Of a stretch of DNA of 64,000 nt, positions 23,373 to 35,149 are shown piece by piece. The stretch lies in NCBI GenBank assembly GCA_023525715.1, contig CM042013.1, positions 80,124,494-80,188,493 of the forward strand. The letters run 5' to 3'. Every line of letters starts with the position of its first letter. Within the stretch, counting starts at the first letter, position 1. The position numbers were made by a program, and so were the translations under genes. The stretch is from Cichorium intybus. Its lineage: Eukaryota > Streptophyta > Magnoliopsida > Asterales > Asteraceae. The notes under the pieces were generated by a model, which saw only the letters and a list, made by a program, of their open reading frames with translations, was not told the origin of the DNA and ran no database searches.

Positions 23373-23418
23373 GGTGTCATGATGTGCCGGTGAACCACAC
23401 GCGCTCCATCAGAATACC
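23373..23418 (-). other. GGTTAACC-type hairpin, 3' copy 2, element D
   Basis: Sense loop core gtgtggttcaccggcac, stem around tgatg / catca. The element H equivalent lies at 57396-57444. Confidence 0.5.
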
Positions 23419-24054
23419 AATGAAACTCTTTAACCACGAAGTCCTTTAGCACCACGTCCTGATGTTAGTAATTACAGATTTGAAACTCCTTTCAAATTAT
23501 TACTATCACATTCACCCCAATCATTTTCCAATGATTTCTCACATGTGTTCAAATAATCCATCCAGTATTCTCAGCCAGATTGTTTCCTGGATCCAACTTA
23601 CTATACTCCAAGCATCAAGTCACCATGATAAGTTCATGACACTTGTGATCGATCCAAGAAGCTCGTGAAATCCGTTCTATTCTATTCCAAACCCTTTCGG
23701 AATCTAAAGATTACTTACAATCCCTGTGTCATGACTTTCGAAAACTATTTCCTTTTTGGAGACATGAATCTTGAATCCTATTAATATCATACAAATACTG
23801 GCAAGGTCTATACTGGTGTTTTCATCTATCTGATAGATGTTTGCAACTATGTGAATATTTTGTATCTCTTTTAGATCATGCCAGGTCATTACACTTTGTA
23901 ATGTCGAGAAACTCCTTTCTTGAAGTCATGAATCCTGAATCTTATCAAGATCATACTTACATTGGTAGGATCTACACTGATGATGTCATCTATCTGATAG
24001 ATGCTTGTGACCACCTTAGTATGTTGTGTCTGTTCTAGACTTTTCACAGTGAAT

Positions 24055-24099
24055 CATCTCTTAATGCTAAATCATCACACTCTGCAATGATAAGAGACG
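24055..24099 (-). other. Conserved 3'-region hairpin of element D
   Basis: Outer stem (sense) cgtctctta / taagagatg and inner stem cattgca / tgtgatg. The equivalents in H (58069-58113) and I (63539-63583) keep the pairing with changed bases. Confidence 0.6.
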
Positions 24100-24389
24100 T
24101 TTCCTAGAATGGTATGTATCTGATATACATTAATAAACAGATCACAACGACACTCCCACTGGCTTTGACACAGTAATAGGGCACTTTTGGACTATCACAA
24201 AATCCAGACCCTTCGGCATATTTTGAGATTCCAAAATCCAAGCCGTCTGACATAATCACAGGATCCGTTCAGGGTATTCACAAAATCCAAACATTTGGCA
24301 CATTTTGAGAATCTGAATATCCTTCCTTGCGAGGTCCCCGTAAGATGAATCTCAGGGCCATGTACCTTGTTTGGATATACTGGCATGCT

Positions 24390-24450
24390 CCTTATGAGTC
24401 CCTATAAGTGTGCCGGTAAACCACACACGCTCCACTAACGACTCACAAGG
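24390..24450 (-). other. GGTTAACC-type hairpin, 3' copy 1, element D
   Basis: Sense outer stem ccttgtgagtc / gactcataagg (11 pairs with one G-U) and loop core gtgtggtttaccggcac. Compare H at 58386-58440 and I at 63214-63270. Confidence 0.6.
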
Positions 24451-25345
24451 TGCAGTAATATCAAACTGTATCCTTTTGGATGTCATCTTCTATTGAGAGC
24501 GTTTCTTTCGGAATCAACTACTTGACTCTAAGTATCGCCTTACTCAACCAGAGGTACTCTAAGCGTATGTACATTTCTATCTATGTTGCTTTCTTTTGAT
24601 GATTAAATTACCCCCACTGGTTCTTAGAGCAGGTGTAAAATCAGTCAAATTGTCACATAGACTGTATCTCGCCTTAAGGTTCTCTTATTTGGCAGCAACC
24701 GAGCTCACCAATGCTTCCAGGTAGTCGGATTGCTTATCCGTACCAACTTTAGTGTTTTACCAGTAATCGGTATGTCACCCAGATCATAATACCTTATTAC
24801 GATGACTAATACTACTGGTCAAGCGAAGAGAAGAGTATGTCAGGTTCAACACGAATCTGATTCCTGGTCAAGGCCTACTGATGACTAAAGCTTTCTCACT
24901 TGGCTAATCCCTGAACTCCTTTAGGATTATTCTTACTCCCACTATTTCCTTAGAATGTGAGTCCGGCGAAGCCCTCGAGGGAAGGAAATGAGGATTTCTA
25001 AAAGGGCTCTTCTTTCATAGGTACAGGCGGAATGGCCAATAAAATGACACTGCTGATCAGTAACAGGCATGTTATGAGGTTCGGACGAACGCTACATGAC
25101 CCTGGACCTTCCATGTACAAGTAGGATCGAACCCTGCTTTACATTCCAGACGGTTTCTGTGCAACCTACTTAGTCTAAGATGTGATCTGCGTATGTTTTT
25201 ATGGTCTGACTGGTTGAATGTCCAATTTATCGAAAACTAATTGGAAGTGTATCTTATACATTGAGGATCGAACTATTTCGACCAATGCTCGATCATCTTC
25301 CCTAAGACACATTATAACCATTAATGTTCTTGGAAGAGGATGAAC

Positions 25346-26923
25346 TGTAATACCCGACTTTTAAAACAAAATACACCCAAAAATTTTCATTTTTAAACAC
25401 AATTTTCAAACATACAAACTAACTGTTTAGGTGTATAAGTTTATACAAAAAGGGTACAAGTGTATCAAGGAGTACATAACAAAAGTAAACTCCTTCTAAG
25501 CCGGGCAGCTACAACAAACAGTCCCATCCATGAGCTACATCTTTACCCTTAACAGGGTCACGCTCACCTGTAGGGACAATTCACACATACACTGTGAGCC
25601 ATAGAGCTCAATGAGTAATCATATAAACAGTTTAATATGTAATTATGTATAATTAAGTTATCAAAACTCTATACAAATGCATATCCCTGTTTGAATCAAC
25701 ATTTGGATATCAATCCAATCTCCTAGCCTCAAAGGCCGTTATTATTTGGATATCACATCTAATCTCCTAGCCGTATAGGCCGTTTATTTTGGATACGGAA
25801 TCCAATCTCCAAGCCACGGAGGCCGTTAATATTTGGATACGCAATCCAATCTCCTAGCCATGGAGGCCGTTAAACCATATCAATTGGGTAACTTGGCAAA
25901 CATCTAGGTTACCATTTCAAATGCTAAAGCTACATCAGATTTCAAGAGTTCAACCAATACATATCATATTAGATATAGTACAGATTACTCACCTGGTATT
26001 GAAGATTTATACGATCTAAGGCAAAATCACAAAAGCTACAACGGTCCTTTAAGTTTTCCCAGCACCTACATGATCACATTTACACCAAGCAAAGGTGAAT
26101 ATGTTGTTTTTCAACCCTTCAAGCTCAAAGCTTGGTCACAACGGTTAAAACTCGAAATTAGAAACGTTCAACACATCTAAACACGTGTTATCTTCTCAAT
26201 TTTCATCAATTTATAGGTGGTACTTCACAACCCCGCGAAACCAACTCAAAATGACCAAATTCAATCGTTCAAAAGGGATAGAAGTGAACACCTTACCTTC
26301 AATAAGCTAAGTATCGAAAATTACTTCAATCCAACTCGTTTTAGCCTTCCAATTTGGTCCAAGAACAAAGAGGGAATGTTTTAAGGGTTAAAGAGAGGTT
26401 TTTGCTAGAGAAAATAACCAACAAATGACTCAAATCACATTTAAAAGGGGTGGGGTCGGCACGAAACCCGACCCGTGTCCGACAGCCCGACCCGACTTCT
26501 GCACAACTCGACCCGAGCTCGACAGCCCGATCCGGTTTGATGCTACGACCCAAAATGGTCTTTGACGGAACCCGACCCGGTTTCTGAAACCCGGTCCGGG
26601 TTTTTAATGCCACACGACCCGGCTTTTAAAACCCGCCCCTGGTTGACTTTGATTCCATTTTGCTGACTTTTTACGACTATAACACGACCCGGGTTGGCCA
26701 ACACGACCCGGATTCGACCCACTTGAATTCAACTAATGTTTTAAGTCCTCCAACTCGACCCGGGTTGAACCACACGACCCGGTTTACTCATTTTTAGCGT
26801 TTTTCGTATGATAACTTTATTCTAAAGGTATTTTAACCATTCAAACCCTTATACTTATTTTTCATATCAAAATCATATCACAGTTAAGACAAAATTACTT
26901 ACCGTAAGTGACGAGGTGTTACA
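25346..26923 (-). repeat. LTR of complex E, left copy
   Basis: 1,578 bp, tgtaatacccgac...gaggtgttaca. Adjacent aattcttccctcctt (sense aaggagggaagaatt) is the polypurine tract. It includes four ~45-55-bp imperfect repeats ending aggccgtta (25703-25876) and many cgacccgg words (26455-26785). Confidence 0.93.
25703..25876 (-). repeat. Minisatellite in the E LTR
   Basis: Four imperfect units, each with tttggata, ccaatctcctagcc and aggccgtta. The same array is at about 32550-32722 in the right LTR. Confidence 0.75.
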
Positions 26924-26929
26924 AATTCT

Positions 26930-27310
26930 TCCCTCCTTTAAAAGATTCCGTCCTCGGAATCACGTAAAGAGTTGAGGGTATTTCTCCTTTATTTCATCTT
27001 CAGTTTCCCACGTCATATCGGAACCTCTATGGTGTCGCCAAAGCACTTTAACTATTTTGATCTTCTTGTTCCGCAACTGTCTTACTTTTCGATCTAACAC
27101 TTTCTCAGGTTGCTCCGGGTATCTTAATTTTTCATCAAATTCAATTTCAGCCAGAGGTATTCGTTGGGACTCACTGAATAATGTTTTCCGCAATTGGGAC
27201 ACATGGAAATCATTATGAATACCTTGGAGTTCTTCTGGTAACTCTAACCGATACGCCACAGCGCCTATTCTTTGTGATATCCGGAACGGTCCAACGAAAC
27301 GAGGACTTAG
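26930..27310 (-). pseudogene. pol: integrase C-terminus with chromodomain, complex E left copy
   Basis: 3' end of gypsy Pol. It opens in the integrase C-terminal region (P-R-F-V-G-P-F) followed by Y-R-L-E-L-P-E-E-L, F-H-V-S-Q-L-R-K and a chromodomain (V-L-D-R-K-V-R ... V-K-V-L-W-R-H-H ... T-W-E-T-E-D) ending at Q-L-F-T. Chromodomains are thought to steer integration to heterochromatin. The segment is cut off upstream where LTR sequence joins at ~27310. Confidence 0.88.
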
Positions 27311-27462
27311 CTACGACCCGGTTTACTCATTTTTAGCGTTTTTCGCACGATAACTTTATTCTAAAGGTATTTTAACCATTCAAACCCTTATACTTATTTT
27401 TCATATCAAAATCATATCATGGTTAAGACAAAATTACTTACCGTAAGTGACGAGGTGTTACA
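27311..27462 (-). repeat. LTR end fragment of complex E, left copy
   Basis: 152 bp matching the last part (plus orientation) of the full LTR, fused directly to the integrase end. It ends gaggtgttaca followed by the target duplication tgaac. Confidence 0.85.
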
Positions 27463-27954
27463 TGAACTGTGAAACATTTTCTCAGTTTATGTTATGACTC
27501 AGGTTCTGTTGATCTTATACTTCCTTTGAATTACTTGAACAGTTCAAGATTTCAATCAATTGCTTATTCTGATAAGTGAAGCAATATTTGTCATACTTAT
27601 TGGCAAATATTATGAAATATAACTAATTGTGTTTTGTTTGAAGATTCGAGCAATTCACAATAACTAATGTGTCTGTTGCTCATAATATTAATGTATTTTA
27701 TATCTCCATGTAAATTTAATGACTATGTTAATTTGTTCAATATATGCATTCATCACTTGACTTTAAGTCAACTGATTCCAAAATTTTGTCCATTGGATCT
27801 TTGGGTGATTCATTTCTTGCAACAATTAATTTTATTAAGAACTCAATTCATCATGTGACTCCAAGTCAGATGATTGCAAAGTCCTTTCCAACTGGACTTT
27901 GGTCGAAGTGATTCTTATAAAATTTACTTTAACAATCATAGAAGACACAATTCA
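27463..27954 (-). repeat. Element D segment, first copy of the duplicated flank
   Basis: Non-coding DNA of element D, repeated at 34311-34803 with few differences. It contains two copies of a ~90-bp D-family repeat (ccaaagatcc, tggaatca, ttgactt words in sense). It ends abruptly at 27954 where pol of E begins. Confidence 0.8.
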
Positions 27955-28480
27955 AATGTTCCCGGATTTGTTTAATCTTTTCTTCAGTTTGGGGTACGAT
28001 CTCGGGTCCAGCCAACGGCTTTTCCCCCACTTCAGTCCAGCAAGTTGGAGTACGACACGGTGCTCCGTATAACGCTTCATATGGGGCCATCTGAATGCTG
28101 GAATGAAAACTGTTGTTATAAGCAAATTCTACCAAAGGTAAATGATCTTCCCAACTCCCGCCAAAGTCTATCACACATGTTCGAAGAATGTCTTCTAAAG
28201 TCTGAATGGTTTTTTCGCTTTGCCCATCAGTTTGCGGGTGATACGCGATACTCATTAACACTTTTGAACCCAACTGCTCTTGAAGACTTTGCCAAAATCG
28301 GGAAGTAAATCTGCTATCTCGATCGGATACAATTGACGACGGTAACCCATGTCGACGAATTACCTCGTCAATGTATATTTTCGCCAACTTTTCGATTTTG
28401 AAATTTTCACTAATCGGTAAAAATTGCGCCGATTTCGTCAATCGATCAACCACTACCCAAACAGTATCATGCCCCCACAT
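27955..28480 (-). pseudogene. pol: integrase core of complex E
   Basis: Gypsy integrase catalytic core: V-V-V-D-R-L-T-K-S-A, S-D-R-D-S-R-F-T-S and a D-G-Q-S-E-K-T-I stretch supply the three acidic residues. It continues through A-P-Y-E-A-L-Y-G to about K-I-K-Q-I-R-E-H and is then broken by the junction with element D sequence at 27954; roughly 60 residues are missing before the C-terminal copies. Shift near 28470 from the upstream ORF. Confidence 0.92.
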
Positions 28481-29661
28481 GGTGTTCGAGGTAGTTTTGT
28501 TACGAAATCCATTGTAATATTATCCCATTTCTTTTCTGGAATTGGTAACGGTTGAATTTCGCCATACGGTTTCTGATGGTTTGACTTTACTTGCAAACAA
28601 GTCAGGCACTTTTCTACATATCTTCCTATGTCTCTTTTCATTCCCGGCCACCAATACATAGGTTTTAGCGTTCGGTACATCTTGGTACTGCCCGGGTGTA
28701 CAGCATATCTGCTACAATGAGCATCTTCCAAAAGTAAACTCCGCGCCTCACCTTGCTTGGGCACCCACATACGGCCTCTAAAAGTCTTCAACCGCTGAGA
28801 GTTTTCAACTAGATGCTTTATATATCCGACCATTCGTTCACTTTTGACGTTCTCGGTCTTGCAGGCTTCTTCTTGTGCCACACGAATTAACTCGGGTAGT
28901 CGGCTCGCCACACCCATACACGCGGATGTAATCTTCAAAGGATATTGTTTTCGGCTCAGGGCATCTGCAACCACATTCGCTTTGCCGGGATGGTATAGTA
29001 TTTCACAATCAAAATCTTTGAGTAAATCCATCCACCTTTGCTGTCTCATGTTCAATTCTTTCTGGTCAAATAAATAATTCAGGCTTTTATGATCCGAGTA
29101 GACAACAAACTTCACGCCATATAAATAATGTCTCCAAAGCTTCAAAGCTAAAATTACTGCAGCCAATTCGAGATCATGTACCGGGTACTTCTTCTCAGCT
29201 TCTTTTAATTGACGGGACGCATAAGCAATTACCCGACCTTTCTGCATTAACACACATCCAAGGCCCACCCATGAAGCATCACTATAAACCACGTAGTCTT
29301 CCCCGTCTTGCGGTAAGGCTAAAACCGGAGCTTCACACAAGGCTTGCTTTAATTTCTGAAAGGCTGCCTGTTGTCTATCCGCCCATTCAAACTTTTCACC
29401 CTTTTTGGTCAACTTAGTCAACGGGGCAGCAATCGAAGAGAAATTCTCTACAAATCTTCTATAGTAACCCGCCAGTCCAAGAAAACTACGTATTTCCGTT
29501 AGACTCTGAGGCGGTTCCCATTCCATCATAGCCTCAATCTTTGTTGGATCAACTTTGACACCTTTACTATTAATAACATGCCCAAGAAACTGTACTTCTC
29601 TTAGCCAGAATTCACATTTGGAAAACTTCGCATATAGCTTTTCTCGGCGAAGTAATTCCAA
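28453..29661 (-). pseudogene. pol: RT C-terminus, RNase H and integrase zinc finger of complex E
   Basis: 402 open codons: RT thumb/connection (F-L-G-H-V-I, S-F-L-G-L-A-G-Y-Y-R-R-F), RNase H (V-V-Y-S-D-A-S, H-D-L-E-L-A-A-V, Y-S-D-H-K-S-L, N-V-V-A-D-A-L-S-R-K) and the integrase HHCC finger (H-P-G-S-T-K-M-Y ... C-L-T-C). The RNase H acidic residues are present. Same frame as the PR-RT ORF upstream, separated by a stop at 29665. Confidence 0.93.
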
Positions 29662-29664
29662 TAT

Positions 29665-30915
29665 TTAGCGTAAATGAACACCGTGTTCAGCCTGGCTTCG
29701 AGAATACACCAAAATATCGTCTATGAATACAATTACAAAAGTATCAAGGAACGGACGACATACCCTGTTCTTAAGATCCATGAATGCTGCCAGAGCGTTG
29801 GTTAACCCAAAAGGCATAACCAAAAACTCATAATGGCCATAACGAGTACGGAATGCGGTCTTCGGAATATCTGATTCTCGAATCTTCAACTGATGATACC
29901 CCGACCTCAGATCAATTTTTGAAAAATACGTCGCCCCCTGAAGTTGATCAAACAAATCGTCGATTCTCGGTAACGGGTATTTGTTTTTCACCGTGATTTT
30001 ATTCAATTCACGATAGTCGATACACATACGCATCGACCCATCTTTCTTCTTTACAAACAGAATAGGCGCTCCCCACGGTGACGAACTGGGTTTAATGAAA
30101 CCTCGATCCAGAAGTTCTTCCAGTTGTTTTCTTAGTTCCTCCATTTCTGAAGGTGCTAGTCGATAAGGAGCCCGAGCAACTGGTGCGGCTCCCGGAACTA
30201 ATTCGATTGCGAATTCAATTTGTCTATCCGGCGGTAATCCGGGAAGTTCTTCAGGAAAAACGTCTGGATATTCGTTTACAATTTTCACACTTTCTTTTCC
30301 CACCTGATCCGGTTTAGCAAAAGACACATATGCTAAATAAGATACCCCTCCTTTACTGACACTACTCCGGGCTTGAGCAAAGGAAATAACCGGCATTCTC
30401 AGACGCGGTCGTTCGCCCTGGATTTTAATCCATGCCCCTTCTGGTGTTAAAACTGTAATATTCTTGTTTCTGCAATCCATGTTAGCATAATTTGTTGCTA
30501 ACCAATGCATACCCACAATTACTCCACACTCCTTGGTAGTCATCGGCTTCAGATCTATAGGGAAAGTGGTCCTGTAGATCTTAAGCTGACAACCTTCAAT
30601 ATGTTCTGACACCCAAACATACCTACCATCTGCCACTGCTACTACCAAACTTTCATCCATAGGAGTTAGGGGAATATTTAAACGAGACATCATAGATGTT
30701 GACACAAAACAGTGCGTAGCTCCAGGATCAAATATTACGTATACAGGAATTGAATTTAGAGTGAATATACCTGAAACTACGTCAGTCTTTTCACGAGCCT
30801 CTTCCACTGTCATTTGGAATGCCCGTGATGCCACTGGTCCTCCCCGAAACTTTGTCTCCTCTTTCTTTCCTCCCCGCTCCTCTCTGAGTTTATCACTAGG
30901 TGTTCCAGATTTCAC
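29665..30915 (-). pseudogene. pol: protease and reverse transcriptase of complex E
   Basis: Begins just after the gag zinc knuckles. The protease has F-D-P-G-A-T-H where D-S-G-A-T-H is usual. RT follows with L-P-P-D-R-Q-I-E-F, F-V-K-K-K-D-G-S-M-R-M-C-I-D-Y-R, S-G-Y-H-Q and an intact F-I-D-D-I-L box (29713-29727). The open frame is separated from gag by a frameshift around 30912-31000. Confidence 0.92.
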
Positions 30916-32045
30916 CTGAGGACAGTTCGGGCGAATATGATCTGTAGCCCCACATTGGAAACACCTCCGCTCCGCCCGATAGTCTCGAGAGATATGCCCT
31001 TGCCTTCCACAGTTACGACAACCCGACGATGGAACATCGGTTCGACAACTTCCAAAGTTCTTTTTCCTGCACTTTTCACACCACTTTGCTTCTTCTTCCG
31101 GACCTTTGCCTGTAAAATTGGACCCCGTCTGTTGCGACTTTTTCTGAGGCGTCCACGATTGTTCCTCCGCTTTCCGTTTAGTTTCACCGACTTTTTTTCC
31201 TCCTCCTGCCTCTGAAGTTCCGTCTCTCTTTCTGTGGCTCTATCCACCACCTGTCGGAAGGAAGACAACTGAAGCGGTTGCACAATTTCTCGAATTCGGT
31301 TTTTCAATCCCCACACGTATTTATCAATTTTTCTCTTCTCGGTATTTATCTAGTGCTCAGCAAATCTGGCTTTTTCAAGAAAACTCATTGTATATTCTTG
31401 CACCGTATGAGACCCTTGTTCCAAATGTAAAAACTATTCTTCTAACCTTTTCACAACCACCTCGGAACAATATTCTTCATTGAATTTAGTTTTGAACTGT
31501 TCCCATAATAAAGACTGGGTCAAGTCGGGACCCAACGCCTTACTGAACACTTGCCACCAGTGTAATGCATTGCCAGTTAATTGGTTCGTGGCAAACTCCA
31601 CCTTATCCCCTTCAACACATTTACTAATTCGAAATACCTTTTCCGTATGCATCAACCATTCCATAGCATGAACCGGATTATCTGTCCCTGAAAACTCTTT
31701 AGGTTTGCAGCCAAGAAAGGTCTTGTAAGTACATTCTGTCTTTTTCCCGGAACTCCCTTCTCCATGAACTTCTTTCTCTACACGACTTCCGCTTTCACCT
31801 TGACTCTCGTTTTCAGGTTGTTTATCATGAACTTGCTTTACTTCGCTTTCACCATGTACATTCATCAAAGTAGGTAATAGTTCATGTACCATATCAGCCA
31901 CTATGGTGCATAAATTTGGTGGATTTTCATTTGCTGGTCCACCTGTCCCTCTTCCAATTGAGCCATGAGAACGGGCCCGACCACCTCTCGAGGCTCCACA
32001 CCCCTAATTTCCTCGTGTAGGATTACTTCTAGTACCTCTGATACT
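30912..32045 (-). pseudogene. gag: gag of complex E
   Basis: Gypsy Gag. 31434-31901 carries the capsid-like domain (M-E-W-L, A-L-H-W-W, F-K-T-K-F-N-E-E-Y), preceded to ~32045 by a Gly/Arg-rich start with a stop. 30912-31316 carries the C-terminal basic region; in the neighbouring frame (30930-31040) two C-x2-C knuckle remnants (C-R-N-C-G-R-Q-G-H, C-F-Q-C-G-A-T-D-H) lead into the protease. In-frame stop at 31434 and a later shift. Confidence 0.88.
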
Positions 32046-32178
32046 TCAAAATTCAACAATTTGTTAGGTTATATATAATAACAAACTTATACACAACCAA
32101 ATGGAAAACATGTCTACTATTTTTCAAGGTTTAAGTCCAGGGATCTATTCTACAGACAACTAGTTCACTTAAACCACG

Positions 32179-32193
32179 GCTCTGATACCAACT
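32179..32193 (-). other. Primer binding site of complex E (tRNA-Met type)
   Basis: Plus strand ggctctgataccaac, sense ttggtatcagagcc, adjoining the LTR. Confidence 0.85.
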
Positions 32194-33771
32194 TGTAACA
32201 CCCGGCTTTTAAAACAAAATACACCCAAAATTTTTCATTTTTAAACACAGTTTTCAAACATACAAACTAACTGTTTAGGTGTATAAGTTTATACAAAAAG
32301 GGTACAAGTGTATCAAGGAGTACATAACAAAAGTAAACTCCTTCTAAGTCGGGCAGCTACCACAAACAGTCCTATCCATGAGCTACATCTTTACCCTTAG
32401 CAGGGTCACGCTCACCTGCAGGGATAATTCACACATACACTGTGAGCCATAGAGCTCAATGAGTAATCATATAAACAGTTTAATATGTAATTATGTATAA
32501 TTAAGTTATCAAAACTCTATACAAATGCATATCCCTGTTTGAATCAACATTTGGATATCAATCCAATCTCCTAGCCTCAAAGGCCGTTATTATTTGGATA
32601 TCACATCTAATCTCCTAGCCGTATAGGCCGTTTATTTTGGATACGGAATCCAATCTCCTAGCCACGGAGGCCGTTAACATTTGGATACGAAATCCAATCT
32701 CCTAGCCACGGAGGCCGTTAAACCATATCAATTGGGTAACTTGGCTAACTTCTAGGTTGCCATTTCAAATGCTAAAGCTACTTCAGATTTCAAGAGTTCA
32801 ACCAATACGTATCATATTAGATATAGTACAGATTACTCACCTGGTATTGAAGATTTATACGATCTAATCCAAAATCACAAAAGCTACAATGGTCCTTTAA
32901 GTATTCTCAGAACCTACATGATCACATTTACAACAAGAAAAGGTGAATATGTTGTTTTTCAACCCTTCAAGCTCAAAGCTTGGTCACAACGGTTAAAACA
33001 CGGAATTAGAAACGTTCAACACATCTAAACACGTGTTATCTTCTCAATTTTCATCAATTTACAGGTGGTACTTTACAACCCCACGAAACCAACTCAAAAT
33101 GACCAAATTCAATCGTTCAAAAGGGATAGAAGTGAACACCTTACCTTCAATAAGCTAAGTATCGAAAATTACTTCAATCCAACTCGTTTTAGCCTTCAAA
33201 TTTGGTCCAAGAACAAAGAAGGAATGTTTTTAGGGTTAAAGAGAGGTTTTTGCTCGAGAAAATAACCCAACAAATGACTCAAATCACGTTTAAAAGTGGT
33301 GGGGTCGGCACGAAACCCGACCAATGTCCGACAGCCCGACCCGGTTTCTGCACAACTCGACCTGAGCTCGACAGCTCGATCCGGTTTGATGCTATGGCCC
33401 AAAATGGTCTTTGACGGAACCCGACCCGGTTTCTGAATCCCGGTCCGGGTTTTTAATGCCACACGACCCGGGTTTTAAAACCCGCCCCTGGTTGACTTTG
33501 ATTCCATTTTGCTGACTTTTTATGACTATAACACGACCCGGGTTGGCCAACACGACCCGAGTTTGACCCACTTGAATTCAACTAATGTTTTAAGTCCTCC
33601 AACTCGACCCGGGTTGAACCACACGACCCGGTTTACTAATTTTTAGCGTTTTCGTACGATAACTTTATTCTAAAGGTATTTTAACCATTCAAACCCTTAT
33701 ACTTATTTTTCATATCAGAATCATATCACGGTTAAGACAAAATTACTTACCGTAAGTGACGAGGTGTTACA
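32194..33771 (-). repeat. LTR of complex E, right copy (5' LTR of the gag-pol)
   Basis: 1,578 bp, equal in length to the left LTR and similar throughout. Sequence to its right is not element D but another integrase end. Confidence 0.93.
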
Positions 33772-33777
33772 AATTCT

Positions 33778-34157
33778 TCCCTCCTATAAAAGATTTCGTC
33801 CTCGGAATCAAGTAAAGAGTTGAGGGTATTTCTACTTCATTTCATCTTCAGTTTCCCACGTCATATCGGAACCTCTATGGTGTCGCCAAAGCACTTTAAC
33901 CATTTTGATCTTCTTGTTCTGCAACTGTCTTACTTTTCGATCTAACACTTTCTCAGGTTGCTCCGGGTATCTTAATTTTTCATCAATTTCTATTTCAGCC
34001 AGAGATATTAGTTGGGACTCACTGAATAATGTTTTCCGCAATTGAGACACATGGAAAACATTATGAATACGTTGGAGTTCTTTTGGTAACTCTAACCGAT
34101 ACGCCACAGCTCCTATTCTTTGTGATATCCGGAACGGTCCAACGAAACGAGGACTTA
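33778..34157 (-). pseudogene. pol: integrase C-terminus with chromodomain, complex E right copy
   Basis: Second copy of the segment at 26930-27310, with the same F-H-V-S-Q-L-R-K and chromodomain motifs and scattered substitutions. A stop shortly after T-W-E-T-E-D-E truncates it earlier than the left copy. It stands upstream of the LTR, where pol cannot belong, which marks the rearrangement. Confidence 0.85.
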
Positions 34158-34310
34158 GCTACGACCCGGTTTACTCATTTTTAGCGTTTTTCGCACGATA
34201 ACTTTATTCTAAAGGTATTTTAACCATTCAAACCCTTATACTTATTTTTCATATCAAAATCATATCACGGTTAAGACAAAATTACTTACCGTAAGTGACG
34301 AGGTGTTACA
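34158..34310 (-). repeat. LTR end fragment of complex E, right copy
   Basis: Same fusion to the integrase end as in the left block, then tgaac and element D sequence. Confidence 0.85.
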
Positions 34311-34803
34311 TGAACTGTGAAACATTTTCTCAGTTTATGTTATGACTCAGGTTCTGTTGATCTTATACTTTCTTTGAATTACTTAAACAGTTTAAGATTT
34401 CAATCAATTGCTTATTCTGATAAGGGAAGCCATATTTGTCATACTTCTTGGCAAATATTATGAAATATAACTAATTGTGTTTTGTTTGAAGATTCGAGCA
34501 ATTCACAATAACTAATGTGTCTGTTGCTCATAATATTAATGTATTTTATATCTCCATGTAAATTTAGTTACTATGTTAATTTGTTCAATATATGCATTCA
34601 TCACTTGACTTTAAGTCAACTGATTCCAAAATCTTGTCCATTGGATCTTTGGGTGATTCATTTCTTGCAACAATTAATTTTATTAAGAACTCAATTCATC
34701 ACGTGACTCCAAGTCAGATGATTGCAAAGTCCTTTCCAACTGGACCATTGGTCGAAGTGATTCTTATAAAATTTACTTTAACAATCATAGAAGACACAAT
34801 TCA
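34311..34803 (-). repeat. Element D segment, second copy of the duplicated flank
   Basis: Matches 27463-27954. Unlike the first copy it continues smoothly into the rest of element D. Confidence 0.8.
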
Positions 34804-35149
34804 TAAATCCAACACACTTTGGATGCATCAACATTCATGTTATTACTATTTATGTTATCAACATATTCACACAACATTTCGAGGATAATTTGAACAACCA
34901 TGTTTTAAAAGAAAAATATAACATTTTATTAAACCAGAATTATCCTCAAAACAATGTACTGTGTGAAACAATGTCATATGCATCTAATAACATGAACAAA
35001 TATCTAGCTTAACTCCAAAACTGCACGAGCTCCAGATCCAATCCGAATATGCTCCTATGTAACAATATCCCGCATCCCACAAAGTCCATGCATACAGAAC
35101 AAATGTGAGAAACACATCATGAATAAAGGAAATAAGGATCACGAGTTCT
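34804..35149 (-). other. Non-coding part of element D downstream of gag
   Basis: No ORF. Its counterpart in element I is about 61580-61830, in inverse orientation. Confidence 0.5.

Larger units (their letters stand above)
22256..25340 (-). other. 3' non-coding region of element D
   Basis: About 3.1 kb without ORFs. From the polypurine tract (22256) inward (sense 3' to 5'): the ~800-bp region shared with C and H, the polypurine-like hairpin (23044-23067), a GGTTAACC-type hairpin copy (about 23373-23418), two ~170-bp imperfect repeats each holding a catctatctgatagatg palindrome (23822-24003), a 45-nt hairpin (24055-24099) and a second GGTTAACC-type hairpin (24390-24450). Confidence 0.7.
25346..34310 (-). 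mobile_element. Complex E: rearranged chromodomain Ty3/gypsy element inside D
   Basis: A 2,117-bp block (full 1,578-bp LTR, 3' end of integrase, 152-bp piece of LTR) occurs twice: 25346-27462 and 32194-34310. Each is followed by the same ~492 bp of element D (27463-27954, 34311-34803). One gag-pol (27955-32193) lies between. Target duplication tgaac flanks the first block (25341-25345, 27463-27467) and borders the second on its right. The uninterrupted target site can be recognised in element I near 62375-62395. Confidence 0.85.

Noticed and set aside
25703..25876. Regularly spaced repeats that could suggest a CRISPR-like array
   Set aside because: Imperfect minisatellite in a plant LTR, present in both LTR copies, without constant repeats or unique spacers.
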